64,000 nucleotides of DNA from Caenorhabditis remanei (taxonomy: Eukaryota; Nematoda; Chromadorea; Rhabditida; Rhabditidae): contig NC_071333.1 in assembly GCF_010183535.1 (NCBI RefSeq), forward strand, positions 8,926,587 to 8,990,586, read 5' to 3'. The notes under the pieces were generated by a model. The model had not been told where the DNA came from. It worked only from the letters and a program-made list of their open reading frames with translations, and searched no databases. The position numbers and the translations under genes were made by a program. This document shows, one piece after another, positions 48,658 to 61,000 of the stretch; positions within the stretch are counted from its first letter, which is position 1, and each line of letters begins with the position of its first letter.

Positions 48658-49790
48658 CATGGGAATGACCCGGAGTGTCCCACCTGGAATCTTTCCATAT
48701 TTTGTACATAAGTAGTGTCTGGCGTAACTAAGAAAAATCCAAAATTATAGCGGCGCTCTCTGAGGTTTCGGAGAGTTACACAACTTTTTTGGAAATTTTT
48801 GAAAATTTCGATGACTCCACTTTGAGATCTCGTAACTTATTGAGTTTTTAAGCTACCGTAATAATTTTAGGCTCATTCGATAGGTAATGACACTGACTTC
48901 AAAAACTTCTTCAAGAGCTATCGACAAAACACATAACCTGTTGAGCTGTAGTTGAAAGTGTGAAAAAGTTGTCAGTGTGAGGTTTCGAAAAATGTCAAAT
49001 TTCGACAATCGGGGAACTGGGGACTACCACCTGCGTACTTCTTACTCTGAGCTATGTCTGTATACGTGTTCAAATATAGGTCGAGCCTTTGAGTTACGAG
49101 AGTTATTTCAGTTTTTCGGAAAATTTTCAGCTTTTCCACGTATCCCTATACGTTCAGTTTTCATCAAATAATCAGAGAAATGGCAAAAATAACGAAAACG
49201 AGGCTATAGCACAAAATTTTGCGTTAACTTGCCATAAATGATGTTTTTGGTGCTGGAGCTTCAATATAAACGGGTGCCAATTTTGGACCACAGAACGTAT
49301 AGGGATACATGGAAAAGCTAAAAATTTTCAAAGAAACTGAAATAACTCTCGTAACTCAAAGGCTCGACCTATATTTGGGCACGTATACAGACATAACTCA
49401 GACTGAGGAGTACGCAGGTGGTAGTCCCCAGTTCCCCGATTGTCGAAATTTGACATTTTTCGAAACCTCACACTGACAACTTTTTCACACTTTCAACTAC
49501 AGCTCAGCAGGTTATGTGTTTTGTCAATAGCTCAAAGAGATAATTTTGAAGTCAGTGTCATTACCTATCGAATGAGTCTAAAGCCATTACGGTAGCTTAA
49601 AAACTCAATAAGTTACGAGATCTCAAAGTGGAGTCATCGAAATTTTCAAAAATTTCCAAAAAAGTTGTGTAACTCTCCGAAACCTCAGAGAGCGCCGCTA
49701 TAATTTTGGATTTTTCTTAGTTACGCCAGACACTACTTATGTACAAAATATGGAAAGATTCCAGGTGGGACACTCCGGGTCATTCCCATG
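48658..49790. mobile_element. Palindromic (fold-back) element with TTA flanks
   Basis: Begins CATGGGAATGACCCGGAGTG (48658-) and ends with its reverse complement, CCGGGTCATTCCCATG (-49790). Each arm is about 500 bases and the arms match closely; for example, the first 150 bases pair with only isolated mismatches. A central unpaired region of about 130 bases lies near 49160-49290. Both ends are flanked by TTA (48655-48657 and 49791-49793), a three-base duplication as made by PIF/Harbinger-type transposases. No coding capacity is seen, so it is a non-autonomous, MITE-like element. Confidence 0.85.
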
Positions 49791-49793
49791 TTA

Positions 49794-51421
49794 GTGATTT
49801 TTCACATATCCTTTCTTCATAATCAACTCGGGGTTTTTTTCTGAATATTCAATGAAAAATATTAGTGCTATTGTTTTCAGGTGCTCGCGCAGCTATATTT
49901 AGTTCAGCTTATACATTCTGCTGCACTGAATTTTATGCTCGAGAATATTCTAGGCGGAATAATTGTTTCAACTGAACAACAAAATATTGTTTCTTAGGGT
50001 CTCAAACCACCAGGCAATTTCCACTAGTCATTCTCAAAGACATCACATGACCCGCGTTTTCATCGAAGCATCTTTCTAATGCAGCTGTTGGTCATAAAAT
50101 AAGAAACTCCAGGCACCTTTATCTCAGCTTTTGCACAAAATCTATTATCCCATGATTGCTTTGGTTAGTATTCAGTGCCTATTATTTTGTTATTCATAAC
50201 CTTCACTCCTGACGCCTTTGCCGCCCATTTTCTCGCCTTTCACTCAACTCTGTCCTTCCTGCCTACTCCAAACACTCAGTGGCGATAATTTTAAATAGAA
50301 GTGTTTATTGACCTTTGAATCAATAAGTCTCTTTCAACTAGACAAACACACTTTTTTCATTTTTCCGATCTTCATAGTCCTTGTGGTGGCGACCCTTTGT
50401 GTCATACAACCAGCTTTAGTAACGCTTCGTCGTTTGGTTTTTGAACAGCATTGTCCGAATCCGTTGAGAGATCAGTAGAGATAGAGAGAAATAGAGGGGA
50501 CATCAGGGTGTGCCAGTAATCAAATGAAAATTACGATGTTCATCACATTTAGTTATGTTAGTTTTTGTTTGGTGTACAATTTCCTTTTTTCTATCTTGTT
50601 TTCTACATTTCCCACTTTTCAATTTGTCGAATTGTTGCTATTATTTTCGTGTGCTATGAGGAAACGTTTTCTTTGTTGAATTTTGTGGTTTCATGACTAA
50701 ATTGTGAAAATTGCGGAACAAAAATAAATTTTGAAAATTTGACCTTTTATCATGTTCACATTGGAATAATGTTGTCTTTCAGTTTTCCAATGAATATCCA
50801 AACGTTTCCCATAATTCTTTCTTATAACATCTCTTTTCTCTTCTTTTTCGCACTAACTATTTCCCTCTCTTCCGTCATAAAATGTTTCCTTTTGTGCGCA
50901 AAAAGTCAAAAGTATTCAGCTTCTCTTCTTTCCTATGCTATTTTCTTTCTCAAAGCGTTCCAAACAACGGAATTCTGTTTCCAGCCGAATGAGTAGCGAA
51001 GATTCGACGGAGCGCACTTGCATTCTTGCCCACTCGCGGGAGGAAAAGATGGCATGCCCGCGAAACGACATGGCCCCCTTTCCAGTGTTGTAAACAGACC
51101 TCATTCATTTCTCCCTCGCGTGTTTTTTTCCATTGCCCTTCTCCTACTTCTCTTCTTCGCATTGCGACATCTCTTTTTCTTTCCCATACTAAGCAAGTTC
51201 GGTTTTCTAATGCTTCTCAAGGTTGTTTTTTTTTCAAAGATCATGAGTCTACCAACCCATTCAATATATTTGAATTACAAACTATCAGATCACTCTCTTT
51301 CAACCAATTTCTTAATCTTTAGTGTTCTACTAAACAAATAATTCAAAATTAGTTTCAGGTCGTTGCATGTAGTGATAAGGACGATAAGGACAACCGACAA
51401 CTACTCCATTCTTACATCAAA
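49794..51421. other. Intergenic, upstream of TMEM104-like gene
   Basis: No gene is supported. TTTCAG at about 51353-51358 is a good acceptor 64 bases before the next start codon and is the probable trans-splice site. Confidence 0.5.
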
Positions 51422-53446
51422 ATGCAGAGTAACACTGATTCCAGCGGTGCCAGTGGCACATACAGCCAAACGGTGAGATTTTCTTGATTTTATTGATTTC
51501 TCTGGAATTGCGAGAAGCGATGACTCATAACAAATGTGTTTGCAGGTCGGTCTCCTCTACGTTTTCAATTTGATTGTCGGAACTGGTGCATTGGCCCTCC
51601 CTAAAGCATTTCAGTCGGCTGGATGGCTCCTCAGTATCACTCTTCTCACATTTTCAGCGTTCATGAGGTTAGTTTTTTATTAATTGATCAAAAATCATTC
51701 TCATCAAAGTTACGGTAAGCTTCAATTTGATTGAATAATTGTCGCTCGTGTTTTGTCAAATTTACACCTGAACAATTATCCCCTCACTAATCCTATCCAT
51801 TTTTAGCTATGTCGCCGCAACTTTCGTCATCGAAGCTCTATCCGTCGCCAACGCAGTTCTCTCCAAAAAACGACGTGTTGAATATGACGATGTTGTTGTC
51901 GCTGATGGACCGTCTACTTTCGAAATTGCTAAGAAAGTTGAAGTGGTAAGTGTCCTATCGACCATAAAAACGCGAAAAATTTCTTGTTTAGAGTGAAATG
52001 GCATCCATGTTCTTGTCGAAGGTCTCGTTGGTGTTTTCGTATTTTGCGATCATTATCTACTTGTTTGGTGATCTCGCGATTTATTCGACTACGGTTCCGA
52101 AATCTGCCATGAACATTGTCTGGTAAGAGAGAAATGCGATAAATTGGTTGGGAACATAATTCGGTTTCAGCTCAACTATCAATGCATCGATCGTCAAATC
52201 ATCGGATCCATGTCATGAGTCGTGGCCAGAGATTCTCACAAGAATGACTGTCTACCGCTTTTTTGTGATCATTTTTGTGGTTGTCGTTTGTCTCCCAATG
52301 GTTATTGCTGGAATCACGAAGACTCGTCACATTCAGATCATGACTACGCTTTCAAGATGGGCTGGTGAGATTAAAAACAAGTAACAATATATTTTAAAAT
52401 ATGACTCTTTACAGCTTTCATCCTGATGATCTCATTGGCAACGATGCAACTGTCCAGCCAGGGAGCTGCCGCACACCCACCTGCATATAACTTCCATGGA
52501 TTCGGATCGCTCTTTGGTTGTGCAGTCTACGCTTTCATGTGCCATCACAGTATTCCATCTCTCATCACTCCAATGAGGTAAGTTTTAGGGTTGGTCAATT
52601 TCAATAATATTTGTGTTTTTCAGATCGAAAGAAAATGTTTTTGGAAAAATTGCTGTTGTTTATGGAATCGTCGGAGTCTTCTACTTCACTCTTTCCCTTA
52701 CCGGAGCATTTGCTTTTGAGCATGTGCAAGACATCTACACACTCAACTTCCTTCACGATGACAACACCTCTTTTGTCTACTCCATCATCGATTACTTCTT
52801 GGCTCTGTTTCCAATCATCACTCTCACTTCAAGTTACCCTATCATTGCACTCACTTTGATCAATAATTTCAAAGTGGTCAAAGACATTTTGTGTCCAAAG
52901 ACTGGGTAAGTGAAACAAATTGCAACATTTTACGTTATCAGTTCTGATTATAGGCAAGAGAACGAGTCGCTGCTCGAAGAGGACAACCAAGTCGAGGACA
53001 ATGATACCGACGATGAGAGAGACACGAGAAACGCAAGAAGCGAGGTTTGTGAATCAAATTAAGATGATGAATATTCGAGGGATGTTTTTCAGAGAACTGT
53101 GTTCGATGTGCTTGTCCCCACACTGGTATTGGCTCTCCCAACTTTCTTGAGTCTTTTGACAGACGATATGCTGCTTCTTGCCTCCATCACTGGAAGTTTC
53201 CCAGGTAAGAAACTAAACCAATCAGCATTCAGAAATATCTGAATTTCAGGTGTTGCTGTGCAATTCGCCATTCCATGTCTCCTTGTCACAGCTGCCCGCA
53301 AACACGCCAGATCGGTGCTCAACTTCCCGGTTCCTCGCAAGAACAACAGTCCGTTCCAAAGCCCAATCTGGATTGTTCTCATCTCGTCTTGGGCTGGATT
53401 CTCCATGATTATGGTACTTTTGAACCTTGTCGGAGTCAAGTTCTAA
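51422..53446 (+). CDS. TMEM104-like / amino-acid transporter family membrane protein
   Basis: Polytopic membrane protein of the amino acid/auxin permease type, most like vertebrate TMEM104. The ATG at 51422 (MQSNTDSSGASGTYSQT) leads into GLLYVFNLIVGTGALALPKAF, the hallmark first helix with the unwound IVGTGALALP motif shared by AAAP transporters. Further helices follow: FILMISLATMQLSS, GFGSLFGCAVYAFMCHHSIPSLI (family motif), GIVGVFYFTLSLTGAFAF, YFLALFPIITLTSSYPIIALTLI, VLVPTLVLALPTFLSLL and a final WIVLISSWAGFSMIMVLLNL. An acidic loop (ENESLLEEDNQVEDNDTDDERD) precedes the last helices. Nine or so exons (51422-51472, 51546-51667, 51807-51945, 51992-52122, 52171-52364, then about 52417-52577, 52620-52905, 52956-53045, 53093-53203, 53250-53446) join in phase. 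The substrate is unknown. AATAAA near 53892 is a candidate poly(A) signal. Confidence 0.85.
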
Positions 53447-53897
53447 GTTGTATATTCACTCTTTATATTGTTTTGTGCATCTTTTTATCAATTTCTTTTT
53501 TTCAAACACTACGGATAACTTCAATTAGTGTTTCTAGTCGCGTTTTTCTTTCATATCCCGCTGCATTTATTTGAGCCATCCAACTTCATTCACACCTTTG
53601 CCACTGGTTTCTTCTTTCATTTCAACCCGATTCAAACCACATTTCATTTTCTTTCTCTTACATTTGCAATACCCTTGTTCTGTGCAATTTCTTCCACCCA
53701 TCAAACAAAACAAACCTTTTCAAAAAGGCATTTACATTCTTTCAAAAAACAAACATATTTCTAATTCTTTAAAACCAACAAAACCTAATCATGTCACAAA
53801 CCCATCCCAGCAATTGTTAAAATGACCCGAAACTCCGGTTTAAACTATTCCACTGATGTTTTTATGTGATGAATCATAACTATTTGAATGAAATAAA

Positions 53898-54437
53898 ATG
53901 TTGTTTAGAAACTATTTCATAAAGTTCAAGAAAACATCATTCCTGTTCGTTTTTGACCAACGCCTAGTTCCAACAAGTAGCATGATTCGAAAAGAAAGCT
54001 TAGAAGATTTAGCCGCTGCTGTGAAGGACTATAGATGTCTTTCACCGCTGCCGCAGCTTCTCCATCTTCCTCTTTATCTATCTTCTCTCAGATATCAGCT
54101 GGTCTTTGTCGCTTCCTCTCATAGACACAGAAATCGGATAGGAAACGATGTGGAATTTGCTTGCGCTCAGACCGGATTGAACATTTCCAAATCAAGGTCA
54201 GACTATGAATGCATCGGACATTCTCAGTTCTTTATCCACAGCTTCTCCTCTTCTTTTCTGCTTATTATGTTTACCGAGTTCTGTACTGTATTTGCTACTG
54301 TCGAACTATTATGTATGATGTATCGTCAGTTTGATCATATGAACAATTCGGAAGTTTGTGACGAGGAAGGCATTGTTCTTCACAAGAAATACTATGAGAC
54401 AGAAAGGAGGACGTCGCCATTTTGGAATAATCTATGA
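53898..54437 (+). CDS. Possible small membrane protein, single exon, up to 179 aa
   Basis: A 540-base open frame between two convergent genes. The first ATG is at 53898, and a more credible one is internal (MIRKESLEDLAAAVKDY, about 53982). It contains a hydrophobic stretch (FFIHSFSSSFLLIMFTEFCTVF), then MMYRQFDHMNNSEVCDEEG and a charged tail ending RRTSPFWNNL. The C-terminal half reads like real protein rather than low-complexity A/T translation. No family is recognised and there is no clear splice structure. It may be a separate gene, a 3' exon, or chance; it sits in the 3' region of the TMEM104-like gene. Confidence 0.35.
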   Translation: MLFRNYFIKFKKTSFLFVFDQRLVPTSSMIRKESLEDLAAAVKDYRCLSPLPQLLHLPLYLSSLRYQLVFVASSHRHRNRIGNDVEFACAQTGLNISKSRSDYECIGHSQFFIHSFSSSFLLIMFTEFCTVFATVELLCMMYRQFDHMNNSEVCDEEGIVLHKKYYETERRTSPFWNNL

Positions 54438-54532
54438 ATGACAAAGAAGAATATGAAAAACAAAAGAAGACGGAGAATAAGTTTGTTTCGTGTCAAAACA
54501 AAAACATATATTTGTTTTCAATATGAATATAT

Positions 54533-55782
54533 TCATTGCACTTGAGTAGCTTTTTCTCTTGCTTCGTTTAACTTCTGCACAATTTTTCTTCCAATCACTA
54601 TTTTCATACTTTTATCTCTTGTTTCGTATCTAACTCCTTCCGCATCATCAATTCTGAAATGACAATATGATTCTTTTATGAATTTTCTCCAATAAATAAG
54701 CAACCTCAAGTGTGTTCCAACATGTGTTCCAGCAATAACCGCAAGTAAAAATCTGTGATACAACTTGAAAGTTGGTAGACATTTATTATCAGTGTCGTTT
54801 TTTGCCGACGAGTATTTGACCTATAAAATCATCAAAGTGTGAAACAAAATAACTGGTTTTTCCTTACATTGACCTTTTGACTTTGAACAAACTTCAGAAT
54901 GTTCCGAACCGAATTCTCATATTGACGGATGTCGGTGTACTGGTAACTGAAAAAGTGACCTGCTTAGAATTGAAAACCATAATTATGACACTTACGTGAA
55001 CAATATATCGTCAAAACGGTAGAAGAGGTCACCGACAAAAAGACGATTAGCGTAAGGATACCAGAGAACGATGCTGTCTGGAGTGTGTCCCGGAGTCCAC
55101 ATAACCTGAAGAATTCATTCTGTTCAAAAGAACACATTTTGAAAAAGAAGCACAGTTTTAAACCTTGAAATACATTCAAAAAATAATATCGTAGTTCTAT
55201 TTTAGTAACTGTAGTTCACTCATAATAACTTACTTGGACTATATTCTTCAAATCTGATTCATCGCCCAGTAATATTTTGTCCCCATCATTCAACCACCGG
55301 GTCACTTTATAGGTTTGAATCTCCCAGTGCCAGCTACTATCCATCAAACGGGTATAGTATTTGTTCTTGCGTCCTGCACACAAATCTTCCACCAAATGTG
55401 CCAATCCATTACTCCCGGTCGTAGAGAACCGCCAATTTCCTCCCGTCTGAATGAAATGGGTCAAGAAAAAAGAAAAAAGGTTAGGAAAACAGAATCTAAA
55501 GGGAAATACCAACCTGTTCCGGATGATTATGAGTGTTGACAACAATAAGTTTCACATTCTGCATGAATGACAATGAACGGAGGTAATGGTAAATGTTACC
55601 GCACCCGCAACCAGTATCAATTAGTAAAGCTGGAACTAAAATGATTATTCGAACATAAAAATAAATTGGTTACCTGTTTCCTCTGAACCCAAAATCAGGT
55701 ACATTAATGGATAAGATTCTCGAGTATCCTCTTCTCGAATCCAGTAAATATTTTCAGCCAGCTTGTCGTGGGTGAAGCTCAT
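54533..55782 (-). CDS. MBLAC2-like metallo-beta-lactamase-fold protein with altered metal motif
   Basis: MBL-fold protein, 289 residues, close in length and layout to vertebrate MBLAC2 (279), an acyl-CoA hydrolase of the family. The ATG at 55782 gives MSFTHDKLAENIYWIREED, then LLIDTGCGCGNIYHYL, the first MBL motif. The metal motif reads VNTHNHPEQTGGN, where HxHxDH is replaced by HxHxEQ. Downstream motifs are intact: WTPGHTPDSIVLW (third His) and RLFVGDLFYRFDD (bridging Asp), and a late His occurs in AGTHVGTHLRL. Seven exons join in phase (55782-55674, 55635-55514, 55446-55234, 55105-54996, 54946-54868, 54820-54705, 54653-54533). Two donors are weak (GTTGGT after 55514, GTTGCT after 54705). 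No signal peptide is seen. The loss of two ligands may reduce metal binding at one site or change activity. Confidence 0.88.
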
Positions 55783-58075
55783 TGTTGTATGATGTGAGTG
55801 GGAGTCTACACGAAGAAAGAGACATTATACATGGTTTCTAATGCATTACAAATTTTTGAGAGTCAGGGTGTTGCCAAATGGATCATTCATCACAAAATGG
55901 TTTGCTGTGCATGTTATTCAGTGTCCATAAGACACAAGGGGAGATGGTTCAAAACAAAACAGTAATCTGACACTAATAACTAATGATAATCAAAATACTA
56001 TTCAGATTTTCATCTAAACATTAATACACCTTTTAAAAGTGATTTAATAATTTCAGAACTTCGACTAGTGACTTGATGCCGAAAACCGAAGTTCTCATTG
56101 TTAATGGATCCCTTTTCTCACAGAAAACGACTTTTACGAAAGGTTTTAAGATTCCCAACAACGCCCAAAACGTCTCTTCCTTTTTTGTTCTGGAACTTTC
56201 GGCACGAAACTGCAACCAATTTTTCGTCAATCACCGGTTCTCATCAAACGACGGTCATCTTCAAAATTAGCCAATTTCAATTCCCAAAACCAATCACCAC
56301 ATCTCGTGTTCAATTCTATTCCAATTTTCGTTTCCAATTCACAGGAAAATACCAAGCCATCTGCTTTTTTATTCCACAAACTACGTATCGGCCGCCAACT
56401 CAAATACGGTTACGCGTAATTGAATGTTTGTGCTCGCTTTTTCGTATTGTATTCAGCAGAGAGGTCGCATCCAGTTTCAATGAATTTCTACGTGTACGTA
56501 CATATGCGAGGTTTTTTTTATTCCACCCTCCAAAACTTCTGTTGACATATTCCTTTTCTCTTCTCCTTCTTTTTCAGCGATGAGTGTATACAAGGTGTTA
56601 CTGTTTCCGGAAACCAAATCTTTCACCCACAGATTCTGTTTTACTTCTTTTTATTACTTTTTTCCTTGAAATTTCTAAACTCCTACAGTGACTCATGAAG
56701 GGGGTTCGTTATTTTCCCTACCTCTATCGCTTTTTGAGAAACTCGCCAAAAAACGATTGTGCGGGAGGAAAGACATGAATCATACAGTACCTTATATAAA
56801 TAGATCAAATTTCGGGGTTGGGAACCCACTTCAGAATCGACTTGGCTGATTTTGCGTACCGCCTTACACCCTTTTTCGCTCTAAGAGTTTCTCTTCCATA
56901 TTTGGGCAAAATAAGTTTTCAAGCTGCTTTCATGTATACCGGCGGTGTCAAACATTCTTTTTTCTATTTTTACCTAACCTGAGCAAACATGCAGATAGAA
57001 GGCATAAACAACTTGTATAGTTTTTATGGTCTCTGAAACTTTATTGTTGATAGATCAAAAACAAAGTTAGAGCAAATCATTGACGTAGCGAGTGAGCCTT
57101 TTTTCTCCAGTTAAAATAGTGAAATCTCATAAATAGTTTACGAATCATTTTTGTGTAATTGTTATTGGTTTTGACAGCAACATCATCACAAATTGTTGGG
57201 AATATGAGTTCGAAAAACAACTCAAACTGACGAAATGTGCGTCGACTTTTTTACAGTGCAGCCGTCTGACGCTGTCCGGCTTTCATACGATCTCTCGCTC
57301 AGTTTAGACCGGTTGACAGTAGATGATCCTCAGTAATTATGAAGTTTCACCCTTCACGGGGGCCGCCGATTTTCTATGCATTTGCTACTGCCTCATCGTC
57401 GAGGCTGCCATTTTATTTTTGTTTACTGTACACATCACTTCGTTCCCCTTTCTCTTTTACTATGTACTTTTCAAAAACCGTTCAAATCTAACTGAGCCGA
57501 ATGTTTGAGCTTAGAGATCTTTTTTTTATGTGTGCCGCCATGCTGAAACGCAAACGGCTAGAGCCAATAACTGTTTATCTAACCTCTTTTTTCCAGAAAC
57601 TCGTTCAAACGGATACTTCTCTCAAAGAGAAGCGGTACCTAACCAATCGAAACTTTCAAAATGATGGAAATAACCAGAGAAAGTGAGTTCACTAAGTTTA
57701 ACTATCTTAATTATTCCGATGATTTTCCAAGAGGTGAGTTTTGTGTCTAAGAGAGTCGCAAATTTGAAATATTTGCTTTTGTCTAGTTCACAAATACCAA
57801 ATCCGATTAACATGGAAATGTTTAACTGATCAATGAGTAAATTAAATTCTGAAACGCCTTTCTAAAAAAAATCATTAAAAACTCAACGAAACAGAGATAA
57901 GATCAGGATGCTAGATTAACAAGCACATTGGTAAATAAGAGCCTCTTCATGTGGCTTGTCGCATTTTTTATTGATATCTCCTCCGTTTTGTCATTGAGAC
58001 ATTCAATTTATCTGCTCAGTCTTATAAACTTCCGTTATTTTCTCATTCCCATATTATTTATAGTTTTAGTCAAAA
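55783..58075. other. Intergenic, upstream of intermediate filament gene
   Basis: No gene is supported. The open frame at 56098-56583 lacks recognisable sequence. TATATAAATA at about 56793-56802 is a possible TATA element. The region probably holds promoter sequence for the distal first exon of the filament gene. Confidence 0.45.
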
Positions 58076-58097
58076 ATGTTCACAACAACGCGTCCAG
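58076..58097 (+). CDS. ifa-1: Filament gene, distal alternative first exon
   Basis: ATGTTCACAACAACGCGTCC then AG at the donor GTGAGT: MFTTTRP plus one base. That phase matches the acceptor before 59701 (CG ATG TCT), giving MFTTTRPAMSFSS. It is preceded by TAGTTTTAG, a possible trans-splice acceptor. Confidence 0.6.
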
Positions 58098-61000
58098 GTG
58101 AGTATAGAAAAATGAAACGAATATATTTGGAGTACTTGAAGCAAGTTTTCATAACTGTAATTTTGACAATTAGAAATAAAAACAACAGATTAATATTAGG
58201 AAAATAATAAAAATAGTGAACTAGATGTCGCTAGATCTCTGAATCTTGAAAGTGACAGAAGTAGAGTAATAGTGAGTTAGAAGATTTAATCGCGCTCTAA
58301 ACGGTAGATAACCAGTTACGAAAACCACAAAACGGCCGGCTAAGCATAACAAAATCGTTGAAAAACAATCGACCAACACCTAATTCCTATCCAATTTGCA
58401 CCATTTATGAGTAGCCGCCACTCTTCATTCAGAAAAGAAGACAATGTACGTTCAAGGTTAATTTCTATTCTACTTTCATTTTTACCTCAATAATTTGTCA
58501 AAAGAAAAGTTAGGCAACGAAGAGTGTTTGTACACACATACCTTCCGAGACGTTGTCTAGTTTTTTTAGATCTTCCTCAATGCGTAGGTAGCAATTGGAA
58601 ATGAATCATCACCTCGAAATCTCAAATGTCATTTCGCACTTTAGCCCAAAAACGTATGAATTTATGCAAAAACGCATGTCCAATAGGCGGACACGCTACG
58701 AAGGAATCGGTCGAAATCGTTACGACGTAAGGGTTGACTGAGTTCAGGATGAGATGATTTTTGGAGGACGCGCCCATCTCGCGCACCCCATTCTTTCTCG
58801 CATTCTCAACCGATATCAAGAAGCCGTTCCGTCCTTCTTCTTTTCACACCTTTCATTTTGCGCCCTTTTGAAGTTGATTCTTGATGATTGACGTAAGGAC
58901 GTTAGACGACGCAAAACCCCCGTCTCTTCAAAAAGAATCTGTATCTAAATAAACCATATATGCAAACAATTTTGATTTCATGTCATTTTGCCTATTCGTA
59001 GAAAAAAAATGACAATAACAATATTTGCTTATTTCTTCTTCCTTTTCCTCTTTTCCTCTGGTTACTCATACTTTTCTAGAGAACTTTTGTCAGCGTCTTG
59101 ACTAAGAATTTCAATTAAGTTTTGGCTTTTTGTTCTGACTATAGGTATATTCGGTATAAATAAGACCGCCTGAAGCACATGACAACTTTTCCATCAAAAA
59201 TGTCTGAAGGGTATATTGTCTCTCTGCCATCTTCAAGACGCTCTAGTACTTCCAGCGTTCGAAGCGAACAGAGCTCAACGCGAACAGTAAATTACGAAAT
59301 CATTGAACGAAAAAGTAAGCCCTCCCTCCATTTTCACATAACTAAGTTCAACCATAAGCACTCGAAAATTTCATTTCTCTGTTAATCCCTTTTGTATACA
59401 TGCTATGATCATTAGGGAGGGTGAATCTGCGTAGGTAGCAGGGAGGAGTAAAAATGTTAAATAAAAAGTGAGGAGCAGCAGAAGAAATTCGACGCCCACC
59501 TAGTTTGCGCACTGTTAGGAAAAGGGGACTCTCCGCTTTTGTCTCTACCGTCAGGCCTCCGACTAATTCCTTGGTCACACATTCGGGCAAAAGAGTCGTT
59601 GCCACACACAACTCACAACTCATTTTGAAATTTTGAAGCTGCCGAGTGCAGTCGACCACTTTTCACTTCTTCCAATTTCACAACTTTTTTGTATTTCCAG
59701 CGATGTCTTTCTCCTCTACTACTCCCTCAGCTAGGGCTCCGCTTGGAGGACGTACCACTGGAAACGTCTGTGAGTTCTTCCCATTCACTTGCTCAGTATA
59801 AACACAGAATTTCAGCGCAAGACCGTATGCTCAAGATCGTGACCGAGCATCGCTCCGGTGCTGGATCTGGTTTGTCACCATTCGGATCCAATGCCGCTTC
59901 AACCATCCGTGACTCTCGCGAACGTGAGAAGAAAGAGATGAGCGATTTGAACGATCGACTTGCTAGTTACATCGAAAAGGTGTGTCTGAACCAGAAAAAC
60001 CACACCCAACAGTCTTTTTTTCTAGGTCCGCTTCCTTGAAGCCCAGAATAGAAAGTTGGCCGCCGATCTAGATGCACTTCGTTCCAAATGGGGAAAAGAC
60101 ACCCATAACATTCGCAACATGTACGAGGGGGAACTTGCGGTATGAAAAAGTGTTTGGAAGGGCTAAAATTGTTGGGCTTGTTTTAGGATGCTCAAAAATT
60201 GATTGATGACACCAACAAGCAACGTAAGGACATGGAGAGCCAAATCAAGAAAATGCAAGACGATCTTGCTGAGATCCGTAGAAAGTGAGCTATTCCATGT
60301 TTTGTTTCCACGATTCGTTCTACATTTTAAAACACTAATACTGATCAGAAAAACAAACAATTCTATAATCACCCACTTTTAGATACGAGGAGGCCACCAA
60401 GGGTCGTGAACAAGACCGTGCTAAGATCGACGGGCTTCTTGTCCAACTCTCCAACATTGAAGCTGAGATCAATCTTCTCAAACGTCGCATCGCTCAACTC
60501 GAGGATGAAGTCAAACGCATCAAGCAAGAGAATCAACGCATGCTTTCTGAGCTTCAAAGAGCCCGTACTGATTTGGACCAAGAGACCCTCAACCGTATTG
60601 ACTACCAGAACCAAGTTCAAACTCTTCTTGAGGAGATTGATTTCTCTCGTCGTGTTCATGACAACGAGATTAAGGACCTCCAAACATTGGCTTCCCGTGA
60701 TACCACTCCAGAGAACCGCGAGTTCTTCAAGAACGAATTGGCTTCTGCTATTCGTGACATCCGTGAGGAATACGACCAGGTCAACAACGTCCACCGAAAC
60801 GACATGGAATCCTGGTACCGTCTCAAGGTCCAAGAGATCCAAACCCAATCTGCCAGACAGAGCATGGAACAAGGATACGCCAAGGAAGAGGTCAAGAGAC
60901 TCCGTACCCAGCTTGCCGATTTGCGTGGAAAACTCGCTGACCTTGAAAGCCGCAACTCCCTTCTTGAAAAACAAATCCAAGAGCTCAACTACCAATTGGA

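Noticed and set aside
56098..56583. 161-codon plus-strand frame upstream of the filament gene
   Set aside because: Composition is typical of pyrimidine-rich promoter DNA, with no recognisable motif; a shorter overlapping frame is also open.
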